A stretch of DNA of 64,000 bases from Kitasatospora sp. NBC_00374 (lineage in GTDB: Bacteria > Actinomycetota > Actinomycetes > Streptomycetales > Streptomycetaceae), in assembly GCF_041434935.1 (NCBI RefSeq), contig NZ_CP107964.1:1364001-1428000 (forward strand), in the 5' to 3' direction. The position numbers and the translations under genes are program-made. The first letter of the stretch is position 1. The number at the start of each line of letters is the position of its first letter. Shown here one piece after another: positions 9,121-17,181 of this stretch. The notes below the pieces were generated by a model, which searched no databases, was not told the DNA's origin, and was given only the letters and a program-made list of their open reading frames with translations.

Positions 9121-9324
9121 CGCGCCCACCTCCAGGATTTCCGGTTCGTCCCTTTGACCACCATAGGTCCACCCGGGTGACGCGGCGTGGCGGGGCGGGG
9201 CGGGCCGGCCATGCGTTCCGGTTGTGAAAATCCCATGGAGGCCTCCGGGGGGCCCTCGGAGTTCGAGCCGGTGGGGCCAATAGTCTGTGCCTGGCTCGCT
9301 CACGACAGACGGGGAAGGTGTGAC

Positions 9325-9621
9325 ATGGGGGACTACTTCCGGGTGGAGGTGGACGATCTGGATCGGCTCCTGCAGCAGCTGAAGCAGAGTCAGGAGGATC
9401 TGCGCTCCGCCCTGAACTCGATGCGGGACACCGGACCGAAGACCACCGGCAGCAAGACGCTCGACCACGCGTGCGACGAGTTCCACGACAGCTGGGACGA
9501 CGCGATCAAGAAGATCGCCGACGGCACCGCGCAGCTGGAGGAGGGGCTCAAGGCGACCCGCAAGGGCTACGCGGAGACCGAGGACGCCATCCGCGACGCC
9601 TTCAAGGGGGCGTCGGCATGA
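9325..9621 (+). CDS. WXG100-like small helical protein
   Basis: A 98-residue, almost entirely helical protein of WXG100 (ESAT-6-like) size. The expected turn between the two helices reads SWDD rather than a strict WxG, so membership is by size, helical pattern and context. Such proteins are secreted as helical dimers by type VII systems or act as partners of larger WXG proteins. It is the first gene of a tight four-gene operon: its TGA overlaps the ATG of the next gene (ATGA at 9618). GGGGAAGG lies upstream of the ATG. No EccC-type ATPase is in the window. Confidence 0.7.
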   Translation: MGDYFRVEVDDLDRLLQQLKQSQEDLRSALNSMRDTGPKTTGSKTLDHACDEFHDSWDDAIKKIADGTAQLEEGLKATRKGYAETEDAIRDAFKGASA

Positions 9622-10916
9622 GTGAGGACTCGGAGTTCCCCGCGCTGGGCTTCAACCCGGCCCCCGGCCGGGTCGACAGCGTGAACACGCTGGTCTCCCG
9701 GCTGAACTCGACCGCCGGCTCGCTGGAGAGCGCGCACCGCACGCTGGTGTCGGTCGGGCATGCGGGCGGCAGCTGGCAGGGCGAGGCCGCCTCGGCCTTC
9801 GCGGGCAAGGTCGGCGAGCTGCCCAAGATCATGCAGGACAGCCTGGACGCGGTGAAGTCGGCGGCCGGCCAGCTGGACGGCTGGGGCCGCCAGCTCTCCG
9901 GCTACCAGGACACCGCGAAGCGCTACGAGGCCGCCGCCCAGGAGGCCAAGCAGCGGATGGAGGCCGCCGAGGCGCGCAAGTCCGACGCGACCTCCCGGTA
10001 CAACCAGGCCGCGGACAACCCGGCCTTCTCGCTGGCCGGGCAGTTCTTCACGGACGACCGCTCGCTCGCCGACGCCCAGACGAAGATCAACGCGGCCAAG
10101 CAGCAACTGGACAGCGCCAACGACCAGTTGGAGACGGCCTCGCGCGAGCTCTCGCAGATCGAGGACGAGCTGCAGGACATCGTCAAGCAGGCGAAGGAAC
10201 TGCTGGAGCACCACCAGGACGACGCCGAGAAGGCCGCCAAGGCGCTGCGCAAGGCCAACCAGAACGCGCCGCACACCAGCATCTGGAGCAAGATCGGCGA
10301 CGGCTTCAAGAAGATCGGCAACTCCATCAAGGAGTGGGCCACCAAGCACGCCGACACCCTGAAGAAGATCGGTGACATCGCCGGCGCCGCCTCCGCCGTG
10401 CTCGGCATCGCCGCCCTCGCGACCATGTGGTGCCCGCCGCTGTCCGCCGCCCTCGGCGCCGGTGCGGCCGGCGCCTCGGTGATCGCCGCCGGCGCCCACG
10501 GACTCGCCAAGCTCGGTGGCGCCAACGTCAGTTGGACCACCATCGCGCTGGACGGCGTGGGCGCGCTGCCGTTCGTCGGCACCGCCGCCAAGGGCATCAA
10601 GGGCGTCAGCATGGGGGTGAAGGCGATCGCCACCGAAGGGAAGATCGCCGCCGCCGTCCCCAAGCTCGCCGAGGCGGGCAGCGCCATCTCCAAGGCCGCC
10701 GAGGGCGGCACCCTGATGCACAAGTTCGGCATCGGCCCGCTGCTCACCAAGACCCCGCTGCGCAACCTGCCCGGCATCGCCGAGAGCCTGACCGACGCCG
10801 GCAAGCTCAGCGCCCAGTCCTGGTGGTCGCGCGGCATCCAGATCGGTATCAAGGGCGCCGGCCTCGGTATCAACGCGCCCAAGCTCTTCCACGAGTTCGC
10901 CCCCGGAGCCGCCTGA
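9618..10916 (+). CDS. Large WXG-domain protein, putative type VII substrate
   Basis: A 432-residue protein. Residues 1-100 form a WXG100-like module with SWQGEAASAF at the turn. Residues about 100-215 are a long charged coiled coil. Residues about 250-330 contain a Gly/Ala-rich hydrophobic region typical of actinobacterial type VII exported proteins. The C-terminal ~100 residues are basic and glycine-rich, with no toxin domain that I recognise. By family it could be a secreted effector or a polymorphic-toxin scaffold; the absence of a catalytic module makes a structural or carrier role equally possible. It overlaps both neighbours by a few nucleotides. Confidence 0.75.
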   Translation: MSEDSEFPALGFNPAPGRVDSVNTLVSRLNSTAGSLESAHRTLVSVGHAGGSWQGEAASAFAGKVGELPKIMQDSLDAVKSAAGQLDGWGRQLSGYQDTAKRYEAAAQEAKQRMEAAEARKSDATSRYNQAADNPAFSLAGQFFTDDRSLADAQTKINAAKQQLDSANDQLETASRELSQIEDELQDIVKQAKELLEHHQDDAEKAAKALRKANQNAPHTSIWSKIGDGFKKIGNSIKEWATKHADTLKKIGDIAGAASAVLGIAALATMWCPPLSAALGAGAAGASVIAAGAHGLAKLGGANVSWTTIALDGVGALPFVGTAAKGIKGVSMGVKAIATEGKIAAAVPKLAEAGSAISKAAEGGTLMHKFGIGPLLTKTPLRNLPGIAESLTDAGKLSAQSWWSRGIQIGIKGAGLGINAPKLFHEFAPGAA

Positions 10917-11611
10917 TGACCACCGCCGAACAGCCCTCCGCCGTCCTCGTCGACGAGCCGGACGACATCCACTGGGAGGTGCCGTACTTCTTCCACTCGC
11001 TGGGCGTCGCCATGCCGGAGGAGGAGCGCGCGGCGCACCTCGCCGAGGTGTCCGCCGAGATCTGGTCCGGCGGCACCGCGTACCAGCGCGACACGGTGGC
11101 CCAGTGGTACGGCGAGATCGCCGCCGACGCCGCCGAGGACGGCGCGGTGTACTGCGGCCTCAGCCTGATGGGCACCGAGGACGACCGGATCACCTCGGCG
11201 ACGCTGGTGATCCTCGCCGAGGAGGCGGACACCTCGGACCCGGAGGTGGCGGCCGCCGCGCTGGTCGAGGTGCTCTCGCTGGACCCGGCGCACGAGGTGA
11301 TCCGCACCGAGGTCAGCTGCGGCCCCGCGGTCCTGGTCCTGTCCGGGATGGTGCTCGACCTGTCGAGCCAGACCGACGGCGCGGGCCCGGCCAGGCTGGA
11401 ACTGGCCCAGGCCGAGGTGTACATCCCGGTCCCGGGCACCGGCACCCTGGTGGTCATGCGGATCAGCACCCCCTCGCTGCCCGAGTTCCCCGACTACGTG
11501 ACCATCCTGGCCACGGCGGCGGACAGCGTGCGCTACCGCCGGCCCGGGGAGCCCGAGGCCGCCGAGGTCACCCTGCCGCAGCAGACCAGGATCACGGAGG
11601 CCTTCGGGTGA
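10916..11611 (+). CDS. Hypothetical protein linked to the WXG operon
   Basis: A 231-residue acidic soluble protein, alpha in its first half and beta-rich in its second. I do not recognise the family. Its position directly after the WXG-domain gene (TGATG overlap) suggests a chaperone, immunity or secretion-accessory role, which is inference only. The segment around AEVYIPVPGTGTLVVMRIST is echoed by a truncated ORF at 42150-42401 (AKAYLPMPPAQEGVLVVEMTT), so the family has a second, broken copy in this window. Confidence 0.7.
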   Translation: MTTAEQPSAVLVDEPDDIHWEVPYFFHSLGVAMPEEERAAHLAEVSAEIWSGGTAYQRDTVAQWYGEIAADAAEDGAVYCGLSLMGTEDDRITSATLVILAEEADTSDPEVAAAALVEVLSLDPAHEVIRTEVSCGPAVLVLSGMVLDLSSQTDGAGPARLELAQAEVYIPVPGTGTLVVMRISTPSLPEFPDYVTILATAADSVRYRRPGEPEAAEVTLPQQTRITEAFG

Positions 11612-12129
11612 GCACCGTCCACAACCCGCCCCCGGCCGGCCTCGCCGCCGGACCGCTGCCCCGGCGCTCGGCCCTCGGGCTGGCGCTGCAGTTCTGGCTG
11701 CAGTGGCTCTGGCTGCTGCCCTGGGGGCTGCTGATCGCGGTCTACTTCATCGGCGCGCTGCTCGGTGCCGGCGGCGACTCGGTCGGGCCGAACATCGTCC
11801 GCTCGACGCTCACCCCGCGCCGCTACCGGCTCGAACGCCACGGCACCCCGCAGGACTGGGAGGCCTGGGCCGACGCCGAGCTGCAGCGGGTCGGCGACGC
11901 GGCGGTCGCCCGGGAGCGCGAACACCGCGCCCTGAACGCCGAGGGCAAGCGCCGCTACAAGTACCCGGAGGCCGACCCCGTCGTCACGATCAAGAAGCGG
12001 TACTACCGGGGCATCGGCGCGACCGGCCTCGCCGCCGTCGCCGCCCGACGGGGCTGGCAGGTCGACTGGGCGAAGACCCGGCCCGACAGCGAGGTCCAGC
12101 TGGTCCACCGGGGGCCGCTGGGCGGCTGA
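11608..12129 (+). CDS. Hypothetical membrane protein, last gene of WXG operon
   Basis: A 173-residue protein with one strong hydrophobic segment (about residues 24-55, rich in Trp and Leu) and a basic cytoplasmic domain containing several Arg/Lys clusters. The GTG start overlaps the stop of the preceding gene (GTGA at 11608), which shows translational coupling. Family not recognised. Being the membrane-anchored member of the cassette, it could tether the other products to the envelope. No ATP-binding motif is present. Confidence 0.68.
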   Translation: MSTVHNPPPAGLAAGPLPRRSALGLALQFWLQWLWLLPWGLLIAVYFIGALLGAGGDSVGPNIVRSTLTPRRYRLERHGTPQDWEAWADAELQRVGDAAVAREREHRALNAEGKRRYKYPEADPVVTIKKRYYRGIGATGLAAVAARRGWQVDWAKTRPDSEVQLVHRGPLGG

Positions 12130-12167
12130 CCCGGTTGCCCGCGCGGCCGGTCGGGTACGTCTCCCGG

Positions 12168-13085
12168 GTGGAGATCCACCCCATGCTGGCCACGGCGAGC
12201 GACCGGCGCGCGTTCGACGGCGGCTGGCTGCTGGAACGCAAGCTCGACGGCATCCGGGCGCTCGCCCGGCGGGACGCCTCCGGGGTACGGCTGTACTCCC
12301 GTACCGGCAAACCGCTGGGCGAGCGCTACCCGGAGCTGGTGGCGGCGCTCGCCGCGCAGCCCGTCCCGGAGTTCACCGTGGACGGCGAGATCGTCGCGCT
12401 GGCCGGCGGTGCCACCAGCTTCGCCCGGCTGCAGCAGCGGATGCAGCTGCGCGACCCGCGGGCGGCCGGCGTCGAGGTGACGTACTTCCTCTTCGACCTG
12501 CTGCACCTGCTCGGCCACGACACCACCGGCCTGCCGCTGACCGACCGCAAGGAACTGCTGCGCGAGTCGGTGGTCTACGGCGAGCGGCTGCGCTACACCG
12601 AACACCGCCGGGCGGACGGCCCGGTCCCGCTCGCCGAGGCCTGTGCCCAGGGCTGGGAGGGCCTGATCGCCAAGCGGGCCGACAGCCGCTACCGGCCGCG
12701 GCGCTCCCCCGACTGGCTGAAGCTCAAGTGCGAGGCCGGGCAGGAGCTGGTGGTCGGCGGCTTCACCGACCCGGCGGGCAGCCGGGTCGGCTTCGGCGCG
12801 CTGCTGCTCGGCTACCACGAGGGCGGCCTGCTGCGGTACGCCGGGAAGGTCGGCACCGGCTTCGACACCCGCACCCTGCTGGCCCTGCGGGCCGCGCTGG
12901 ACGCACTGGCCCGCCCCGACACGCCGTTCGGCGAGCCCGTCCCCGAGCGCCGGCCGCACTGGGTGACGCCCCGCCTGGTGGTGCAGGTCGGCTTCACCGA
13001 GTGGACCAGGGACGGACGGCTGCGCCAGCCCCGCTTCCTCGGGCTGCGCACGGACCGGCCAGCCGACGAGGTGGTGCGGGAGTGA
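12168..13085 (+). CDS. ATP-dependent DNA ligase (LigD/LigC-like)
   Basis: A 305-residue ligase made of the adenylation domain (about residues 1-195) and an OB-fold domain (about 200-305). The nucleophilic Lys25 lies in motif I (ERKLDGIRA); DGEIVAL and EGLIAKR represent motifs III and IV, and WLKLKC motif V. These stand-alone enzymes join nicks or ends and in actinobacteria act in non-homologous end joining or base-excision repair. No Ku, polymerase or nuclease domain is next to it. The GTG at 12168 is my start, as the protein begins with the usual HPMLATA segment; the ribosome binding site is weak, so a TTG at 12135 cannot be excluded. Confidence 0.85.
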   Translation: MEIHPMLATASDRRAFDGGWLLERKLDGIRALARRDASGVRLYSRTGKPLGERYPELVAALAAQPVPEFTVDGEIVALAGGATSFARLQQRMQLRDPRAAGVEVTYFLFDLLHLLGHDTTGLPLTDRKELLRESVVYGERLRYTEHRRADGPVPLAEACAQGWEGLIAKRADSRYRPRRSPDWLKLKCEAGQELVVGGFTDPAGSRVGFGALLLGYHEGGLLRYAGKVGTGFDTRTLLALRAALDALARPDTPFGEPVPERRPHWVTPRLVVQVGFTEWTRDGRLRQPRFLGLRTDRPADEVVRE

Positions 13086-13215
13086 CGGCCGGGTCGGTCC
13101 CGCCGCGGGAGGCTCCGGACTCTTCACTCGGACGACCGGTCCGGCATGCCGCCGGCGAGCCGTCGTCCTACCGTGCGTCAGGAGGGGGCCTGACTAACCG
13201 AGAGGTGAGATCCCA

Positions 13216-13413
13216 ATGGCAGGGAAGTTCGAGATCTACCAGGACGCCGCGGGAAACCACCGGTTCCGGCTCAAGGCGAGCAACGGGGCCGTCGTGGTGA
13301 CCAGTGACCCCGAGGAGTCGCTCGAGCAGTGCATGAAGAGCATCGAGTCGATCCGGAAGCTGGCGCCGTACGCGCAGGTCCAGGAGGTCCCGGAGGCTCA
13401 GGCGATGGCCTGA
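13216..13413 (+). CDS. YegP/UPF0339 (DUF1508) family protein
   Basis: A 65-residue protein with the DUF1508 signature: KFEIYQDAAGNHRFRLKASNG followed by a short helix and a KxAPYAQV-like end. The fold is a small beta-beta-beta-alpha unit, often found singly or in tandem; the function is unknown. A GAGAGGTGAG sequence precedes the ATG. A strong hairpin follows the gene. Confidence 0.85.
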   Translation: MAGKFEIYQDAAGNHRFRLKASNGAVVVTSDPEESLEQCMKSIESIRKLAPYAQVQEVPEAQAMA

Positions 13414-13441
13414 GCAGCCCGTACGCCCGGAGTGACCACAG

Positions 13442-13472
13442 CGGGCCGGCCACCCTCGCGGGGGCCGGCCCG
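13442..13472 (+). terminator. Hairpin terminator after the yegP-like gene
   Basis: CGGGCCGGCC (13442-13451) pairs perfectly with GGCCGGCCCG (13463-13472) around an 11-nt loop, 29 nt after the stop codon. No U-tract follows, as is usual in actinomycetes. Confidence 0.6.
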
Positions 13473-13620
13473 TCGGCGTACCGGGTGATCGGGAAGCTTG
13501 CATGGGATCTCCGCGAAAGCCTCACAGCGGGCACCTGTCGACCGCCACAGTGCCATGCGTAGGGTCCATGACACGTCGCGTGAGAAGCACGTGGCACCAG
13601 AGGCGATCCGGAAAGCTCAT

Positions 13621-14187
13621 ATGGACCACGGCATCCCGCTGAACTACTGCGTACCGTGCCGACGGCACCTGAACGGCGCGTTCTCCTGCCCCGGCTGCGG
13701 GGCGGCCGCGAGCGCCGCCGTACCGCTGCCGCAGGCCGAACCGGCCGCCGCGCCCCGGGCGGCCGCCCGGGCCCGGCGGCGGACCGGGCGCGGGCGGCGG
13801 ATGGTCCTGATCACGGCGGCCGGGCTGGTGATCGGCGGCGCCGGCGTCGTCGCGCTGGCCGCGCCGCAGGACGGCGGACCCGCCGCCCGGCCCGGCAGCA
13901 CCCCGGGGGCCGACGAGCACCCGGTGGTGGTGATCCCTTCGGCGTCGGTCGCCCCGACCTCGGCCGCACCGAGCCCGACCGGGCCGTCCAAGGCCGGGCG
14001 GAGCCCCAAGCCCGGCGGTTCCGCCTCCGGCGCGTCCTCGGCGCCCGCCTCCGCGACCCGTTCCAGCGAGGCCCCGGCTCCCGCGACCCCCGCGCCCACC
14101 GGCACGGCGGCGCCCACCAAGGGCCCGTCCAACCCGACGCCCTCGCCCTCCCCCACCTGCAAGCCGTTCCTGTTCTGGTGCACCTGA
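13621..14187 (+). CDS. SCO2400-like zinc-ribbon, single-TM protein
   Basis: A 188-residue protein. A zinc ribbon is built from C10, C13, C23 and C26 (YCVPCRRHLNGAFSCPGCG), followed by an Ala/Arg-rich linker, one transmembrane helix (about residues 60-80) and a long Pro/Ser/Ala/Thr tail that would lie outside the membrane. The cysteine module and layout match the Streptomyces SCO2400 family, whose function is unknown. The ATG at 13621 is chosen because the conserved module begins immediately after it; the frame is open upstream to 13498. Confidence 0.72.
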   Translation: MDHGIPLNYCVPCRRHLNGAFSCPGCGAAASAAVPLPQAEPAAAPRAAARARRRTGRGRRMVLITAAGLVIGGAGVVALAAPQDGGPAARPGSTPGADEHPVVVIPSASVAPTSAAPSPTGPSKAGRSPKPGGSASGASSAPASATRSSEAPAPATPAPTGTAAPTKGPSNPTPSPSPTCKPFLFWCT

Positions 14188-14200
14188 CGTCGGCCTCGCC

Positions 14201-14572
14201 TCACCGCGCACCAGAGGCGGAATCCGGCCCGAGCAGGCCGACGAGGACCGTCAGGTGGCTCAGCTCGACCTCCCGGGTGGCCGTCAGCAGGGTGAGCGGG
14301 CCGGCGGCGGCCAGGACCCGCAGCCGCTCCAGCGCCTCGGCCCTCACCGGCTCGGCCAGTTCGGCCAGGTAGCGGGTGCGGAACTCCTCGTACCTGGCCG
14401 GCTCGTGGCCGTACCAGCGGCGCAGCTCGTCGCTCGGCGCGACCTCGCGCAGCCACTCGTCGAACCCGGCCGCGTCCTTGCGCAGCCCGCGCGGCCAGAG
14501 CCGGTCGACCAGCACCCGGCGGCCCTCGTCGGCGGACGGCTCCCGGTAGATCCTGCGGAGGTGGACGGTCAC
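14201..14572 (-). CDS. DUF488 family protein
   Basis: A 123-residue protein with the DUF488 pattern: RRIYREP near the start, VDRLWPRG, KDAAGFDEWLREVAPSDELRRWYGH in the middle and a LTLLTATRE strand near the end. The family is widespread and cytoplasmic; no reaction has been firmly assigned to it as far as I know. The GTG at 14572 is preceded on the minus strand by GAGGGAG. The gene runs convergently with the zinc-ribbon gene, with a 13-nt gap between stops. Confidence 0.82.
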   Translation of the reverse strand: MTVHLRRIYREPSADEGRRVLVDRLWPRGLRKDAAGFDEWLREVAPSDELRRWYGHEPARYEEFRTRYLAELAEPVRAEALERLRVLAAAGPLTLLTATREVELSHLTVLVGLLGPDSASGAR

Positions 14573-14684
14573 GGGACTCCCTCGGACGGCGCGTGCCGAC
14601 ATCCTCGCGCGATCCGGCCGGGAACCGTGCGTATCCGGCGCGGTGTCCTGCATGCTGTTCACGACGGCGAGGCACGGGGGCGCG

Positions 14685-15767
14685 ATGACGGGGTATCCGG
14701 AGGCCGGCGGCGAGGGCCGCGAACTGCTCGCGGCGGCCGGGGTGCTGTTCACCGACCGGCAGGGGCGGGTGCTGATGGTACGGGTCTCGTACGCGGCCGA
14801 GCACCCCGTCGAGGTGCCGGGCGGCGGCTGGGAGGAGCAGGACGAGTCGCCGCGGCACACCGCCGTACGCGAGATCGAGGAGGAGCTGGGCATCACCCCG
14901 CGGCTCGGTGCGCTGGCCTGCCTGGACTGGTCGCTCGACCACGACCGGCCGCCGATCGCCGCCTTCCTCTACTGGGCGGAGCCACTGACCGACGCCGAGC
15001 TCGACGCCCTCCGGCTGGAGGAGGCGGAACTCGGCTGGTACGGCTACCTGACACCCGAGCAGGCCGCCTCCGCGCTGCCGCCGCTGCTGTCGCTGCGGGT
15101 CACGGCCTGCCTGCGGGCACCGCGTTCGGCCGGGCCGCTGGAGCTGGCGGCCGGCCGGCCGCTCGGGCACACCGCGGCCCGGTACGCCGCCCCGCCCCCG
15201 GCGCCGTACACCGGGGCGGCCGGGCTGCCGCCGCTGCGCGAGGAGCGGCCGGCGTCGCCCCCGCCGATGGACCACGAGACGTTCATCGCCACCCGGCCGA
15301 GGATCCGGGCGAAGGCACGGATGCTGTTCACCGACCCGGAGGGCCGGATCCTGCTGGTCCGGCTGCAGCCCAGACCCGACGAGCGGCCGTACTGGGTGCT
15401 GCCCGGCGGCGGGGTCGAGGCCGACCGGGAGCTGCCGCGGGAGGCGGCCCGCCGGGAGATCCGCGAGGAACTCGGCTGGGAGCGCGAGCCCGGGCGGCTG
15501 CTGGCGCTCGACTGGGAGTCCCCCGACCCTCGGCGGCCGGGCGACCGGCCCCGGCTGGTCCACGTCTTCGACGGGGGCACGGTGACGGTCGCGCAGCTCG
15601 CCACCGCCCGGCTGCCGGAGGGCGAGGTGGTGGAGGCCCGCCTGTTCACGGCGGACGAGGCCCGCGCGGTGCTCTCCGCGACCTCCTGGGCCAGGACCCG
15701 CGCCGCGCTCGCGGTGCGGGACGGTGACGGCGGGCCCGCCGAGCTGGTCCGGGGCGTCCCGGTCTGA
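14685..15767 (+). CDS. Tandem Nudix hydrolase-domain protein
   Basis: A 360-residue protein with two complete Nudix boxes, one at about residues 46-68 (ending REIEEELGI) and one at about 242-264 (ending REIREELGW). Both keep the G-x5-E-x7-REUxEExGU pattern, so both domains should bind metal and hydrolyse a nucleoside diphosphate linked to another moiety. Single Nudix proteins are about 150 residues, so this is a head-to-tail duplication or fusion. The substrates are unknown. The ATG at 14685 is chosen over an upstream ATG at 14643 because the first domain starts shortly after it. Confidence 0.83.
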   Translation: MTGYPEAGGEGRELLAAAGVLFTDRQGRVLMVRVSYAAEHPVEVPGGGWEEQDESPRHTAVREIEEELGITPRLGALACLDWSLDHDRPPIAAFLYWAEPLTDAELDALRLEEAELGWYGYLTPEQAASALPPLLSLRVTACLRAPRSAGPLELAAGRPLGHTAARYAAPPPAPYTGAAGLPPLREERPASPPPMDHETFIATRPRIRAKARMLFTDPEGRILLVRLQPRPDERPYWVLPGGGVEADRELPREAARREIREELGWEREPGRLLALDWESPDPRRPGDRPRLVHVFDGGTVTVAQLATARLPEGEVVEARLFTADEARAVLSATSWARTRAALAVRDGDGGPAELVRGVPV

Positions 15768-15769
15768 CG

Positions 15770-15851
15770 GATCCGGGCGGGGGTGCGGGTGTCCGGGCGG
15801 GGTGCGGGTGTCCGGCCGGGCGGGCAGACTCGGACCGGTCGGGGGGGGGGG
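15770..15851 (+). repeat. G-rich repeat tract with an 11-G run
   Basis: After the Nudix gene comes a tandem G-rich repeat (GGGTGCGGGTGTCCGGGCGG-like units) ending in eleven consecutive G residues at 15841-15851, 41 nt before the GTG of the next gene. The strand could fold as a G-quadruplex. A homopolymer of this length is prone to slippage or to sequencing error. Confidence 0.7.
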
Positions 15852-15892
15852 TACGGCGGGTGGGGCAGTGGGCGAGACGGCGGGAGGCGACC

Positions 15893-16273
15893 GTGGCGGG
15901 GCAGATCGAGACCGTGTTGTGCGGGCACCTGGTGGAGAGCGTCGACGGCGGCCACCGGCTGAGAGTCGGGCTCACCGACGGGCTCGCGGTCACCGTGGAG
16001 AACGACTTCCGGCTGACCGCCCCCGGCGAGGTCCGGCACTTCTACCCCGGTCTGACGATGGCGCCGGAGGGCGGCCTCCGCGCCCTGGTCGGCGCGCGGG
16101 TCACCGCCGTGCGGGTCAGCCCGGGCGGCGGGCTGGAGCTCGACTTCGACACCGGGCGCACCATCGCCGTACCGCCCGAGCTCGGGCCGGACGGCCCGGC
16201 CGAGGCCTGGCGGGTGAGCGGTCCGGACGGGCCGCTGTTCACCTCCGTCCCGGGCGGCTACCTGAGCGGCTGA
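15893..16273 (+). CDS. DUF6188-like hypothetical protein
   Basis: A 126-residue soluble, beta-rich protein. Wording such as VENDFRL and the repeated short strands resemble the DUF6188 group of Streptomyces hypotheticals, of unknown function. GGGAGG at 15882-15887 precedes the GTG at 15893, and that decides the start over an ATG at 15860. The polyG tract lies just upstream, so its length could affect transcription or the mRNA leader. Confidence 0.6.
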   Translation: MAGQIETVLCGHLVESVDGGHRLRVGLTDGLAVTVENDFRLTAPGEVRHFYPGLTMAPEGGLRALVGARVTAVRVSPGGGLELDFDTGRTIAVPPELGPDGPAEAWRVSGPDGPLFTSVPGGYLSG

Positions 16274-16645
16274 GACCTTCGGCACACCGGTGTCGGGCAC
16301 CGGCTCACGGGTAAATGGTGCCGAAACCGTCCCGACGACGGACAATGCACGGCATGGCGACATCCTTCCCGGCCCCGCGACCGGTCCCCGCGACCGGCAC
16401 CGCGGCCCGCCGCCGACCCCTGCGTGGACAACGCCGCAGGTCAGGCGGGCGGACCGGGAGTGGTCATGTCCCGCTGCGGGGGATCTCCGGCGCGGCGGCC
16501 GACGGCACGGTGCGGGGTCGGCCCGGCCGGGTGTCATCCAAAAAGGTGCGAGAAGCCTGTCGTGGGCCACCCGCACGGCCCGGACAGGACAGGATGTGCG
16601 ACGACAAACCCACCACTGTGCAGTATCGACGGGAAGGTCCCCGTT
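16274..16645. other. Non-coding gap between two small genes
   Basis: About 370 bp without a convincing gene. Frames on both strands are open, as is normal at this GC content, but none has a good start signal together with a protein-like composition. It presumably carries the promoter of the DUF4193 gene; I saw no clear -35/-10 pair. Confidence 0.4.
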
Positions 16646-16942
16646 TTGGCAACCGACTACGACGCGCCGCGCCACAACAGCGACGAATCGGACGAAAGTA
16701 TCGAAGAACTCAAGAGTCGGCGCAACGACAAGTCGACCGGCTCGGTCGACGCCGACTTCGAGGCCGTCGAAGGCCTCGAGCTCCCTGGCGCCGACCTCTC
16801 CGGCGAGGAGCTGACCGTCCAGGTGCTGCCCGAGCAGCAGGACGAGTTCACCTGCTCGAGCTGCTTCATGGTCCACCATCGCAGCCAGCTCGCGGGCAAG
16901 GACAAGAACGGCCGCCCCATCTGCAAGGAGTGCGCCTCCTGA
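16646..16942 (+). CDS. DUF4193 family zinc-ribbon protein
   Basis: A 98-residue protein typical of DUF4193: an N-terminal LATDYDAPR segment, an acidic middle and a C-terminal zinc ribbon (CSSC near residue 73 and CKEC near the end). The family is nearly universal in actinobacteria; its function is unknown. The start is a TTG at 16646, with GGAAGG at 16632-16637 and an 8-nt gap. This gives the family's usual length of about 98 residues; starting at the first upstream ATG would add 74 unrelated residues. Confidence 0.85.
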   Translation: MATDYDAPRHNSDESDESIEELKSRRNDKSTGSVDADFEAVEGLELPGADLSGEELTVQVLPEQQDEFTCSSCFMVHHRSQLAGKDKNGRPICKECAS

Positions 16943-16955
16943 CCGCACGGCCCTT

Positions 16956-16978
16956 GGGCCCGGCCGACCGCCGGGCCC
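16956..16978 (+). terminator. Hairpin terminator after DUF4193 gene
   Basis: GGGCCCGGC (16956-16964) and GCCGGGCCC (16970-16978) form a perfect 9-bp stem with a 5-nt loop, 14 nt after the stop codon. It is the first of three consecutive hairpins. Confidence 0.6.
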
Positions 16979-16997
16979 GGTCGTCCTGAGTCACCCC

Positions 16998-17054
16998 CGG
17001 CCTGCCGACAGGCCGTTGGAAGGGGTCATGGTCAGCCGTCCCGACCATGACCCC
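16998..17054. terminator. Two further hairpins, probable bidirectional terminator
   Basis: CGGCCTG/CAGGCCG (16998-17015, 4-nt loop) is followed by a perfect 12-bp stem, GGGGTCATGGTC (17022-17033) with GACCATGACCCC (17043-17054), around a 9-nt loop. Together with the hairpin at 16956 this makes a strong triple termination region upstream of the DUF5685 gene. A role of the 12-bp palindrome as a protein-binding site cannot be excluded. Confidence 0.5.
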
Positions 17055-17181
17055 TCGGGCCAGCCGCCGCGGAGCCGTTCGCCGCAAGGACGGCCACCTC
17101 GGAGCAGTACCGGCCCCCGCGCGCTACCCCTACGATGAGTGATCGACTGCGGCCGCCCGGCCGCGGCCCATGGGGGGAACC

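Noticed and set aside
9237..9246. GGAGGCCTCC palindrome upstream of the WXG operon, similar to the TetR operator at 21.6 kb
   Set aside because: It lacks the 2-nt centre and the flanking AACT/CTT bases of the twin sites; short GC palindromes are expected by chance.
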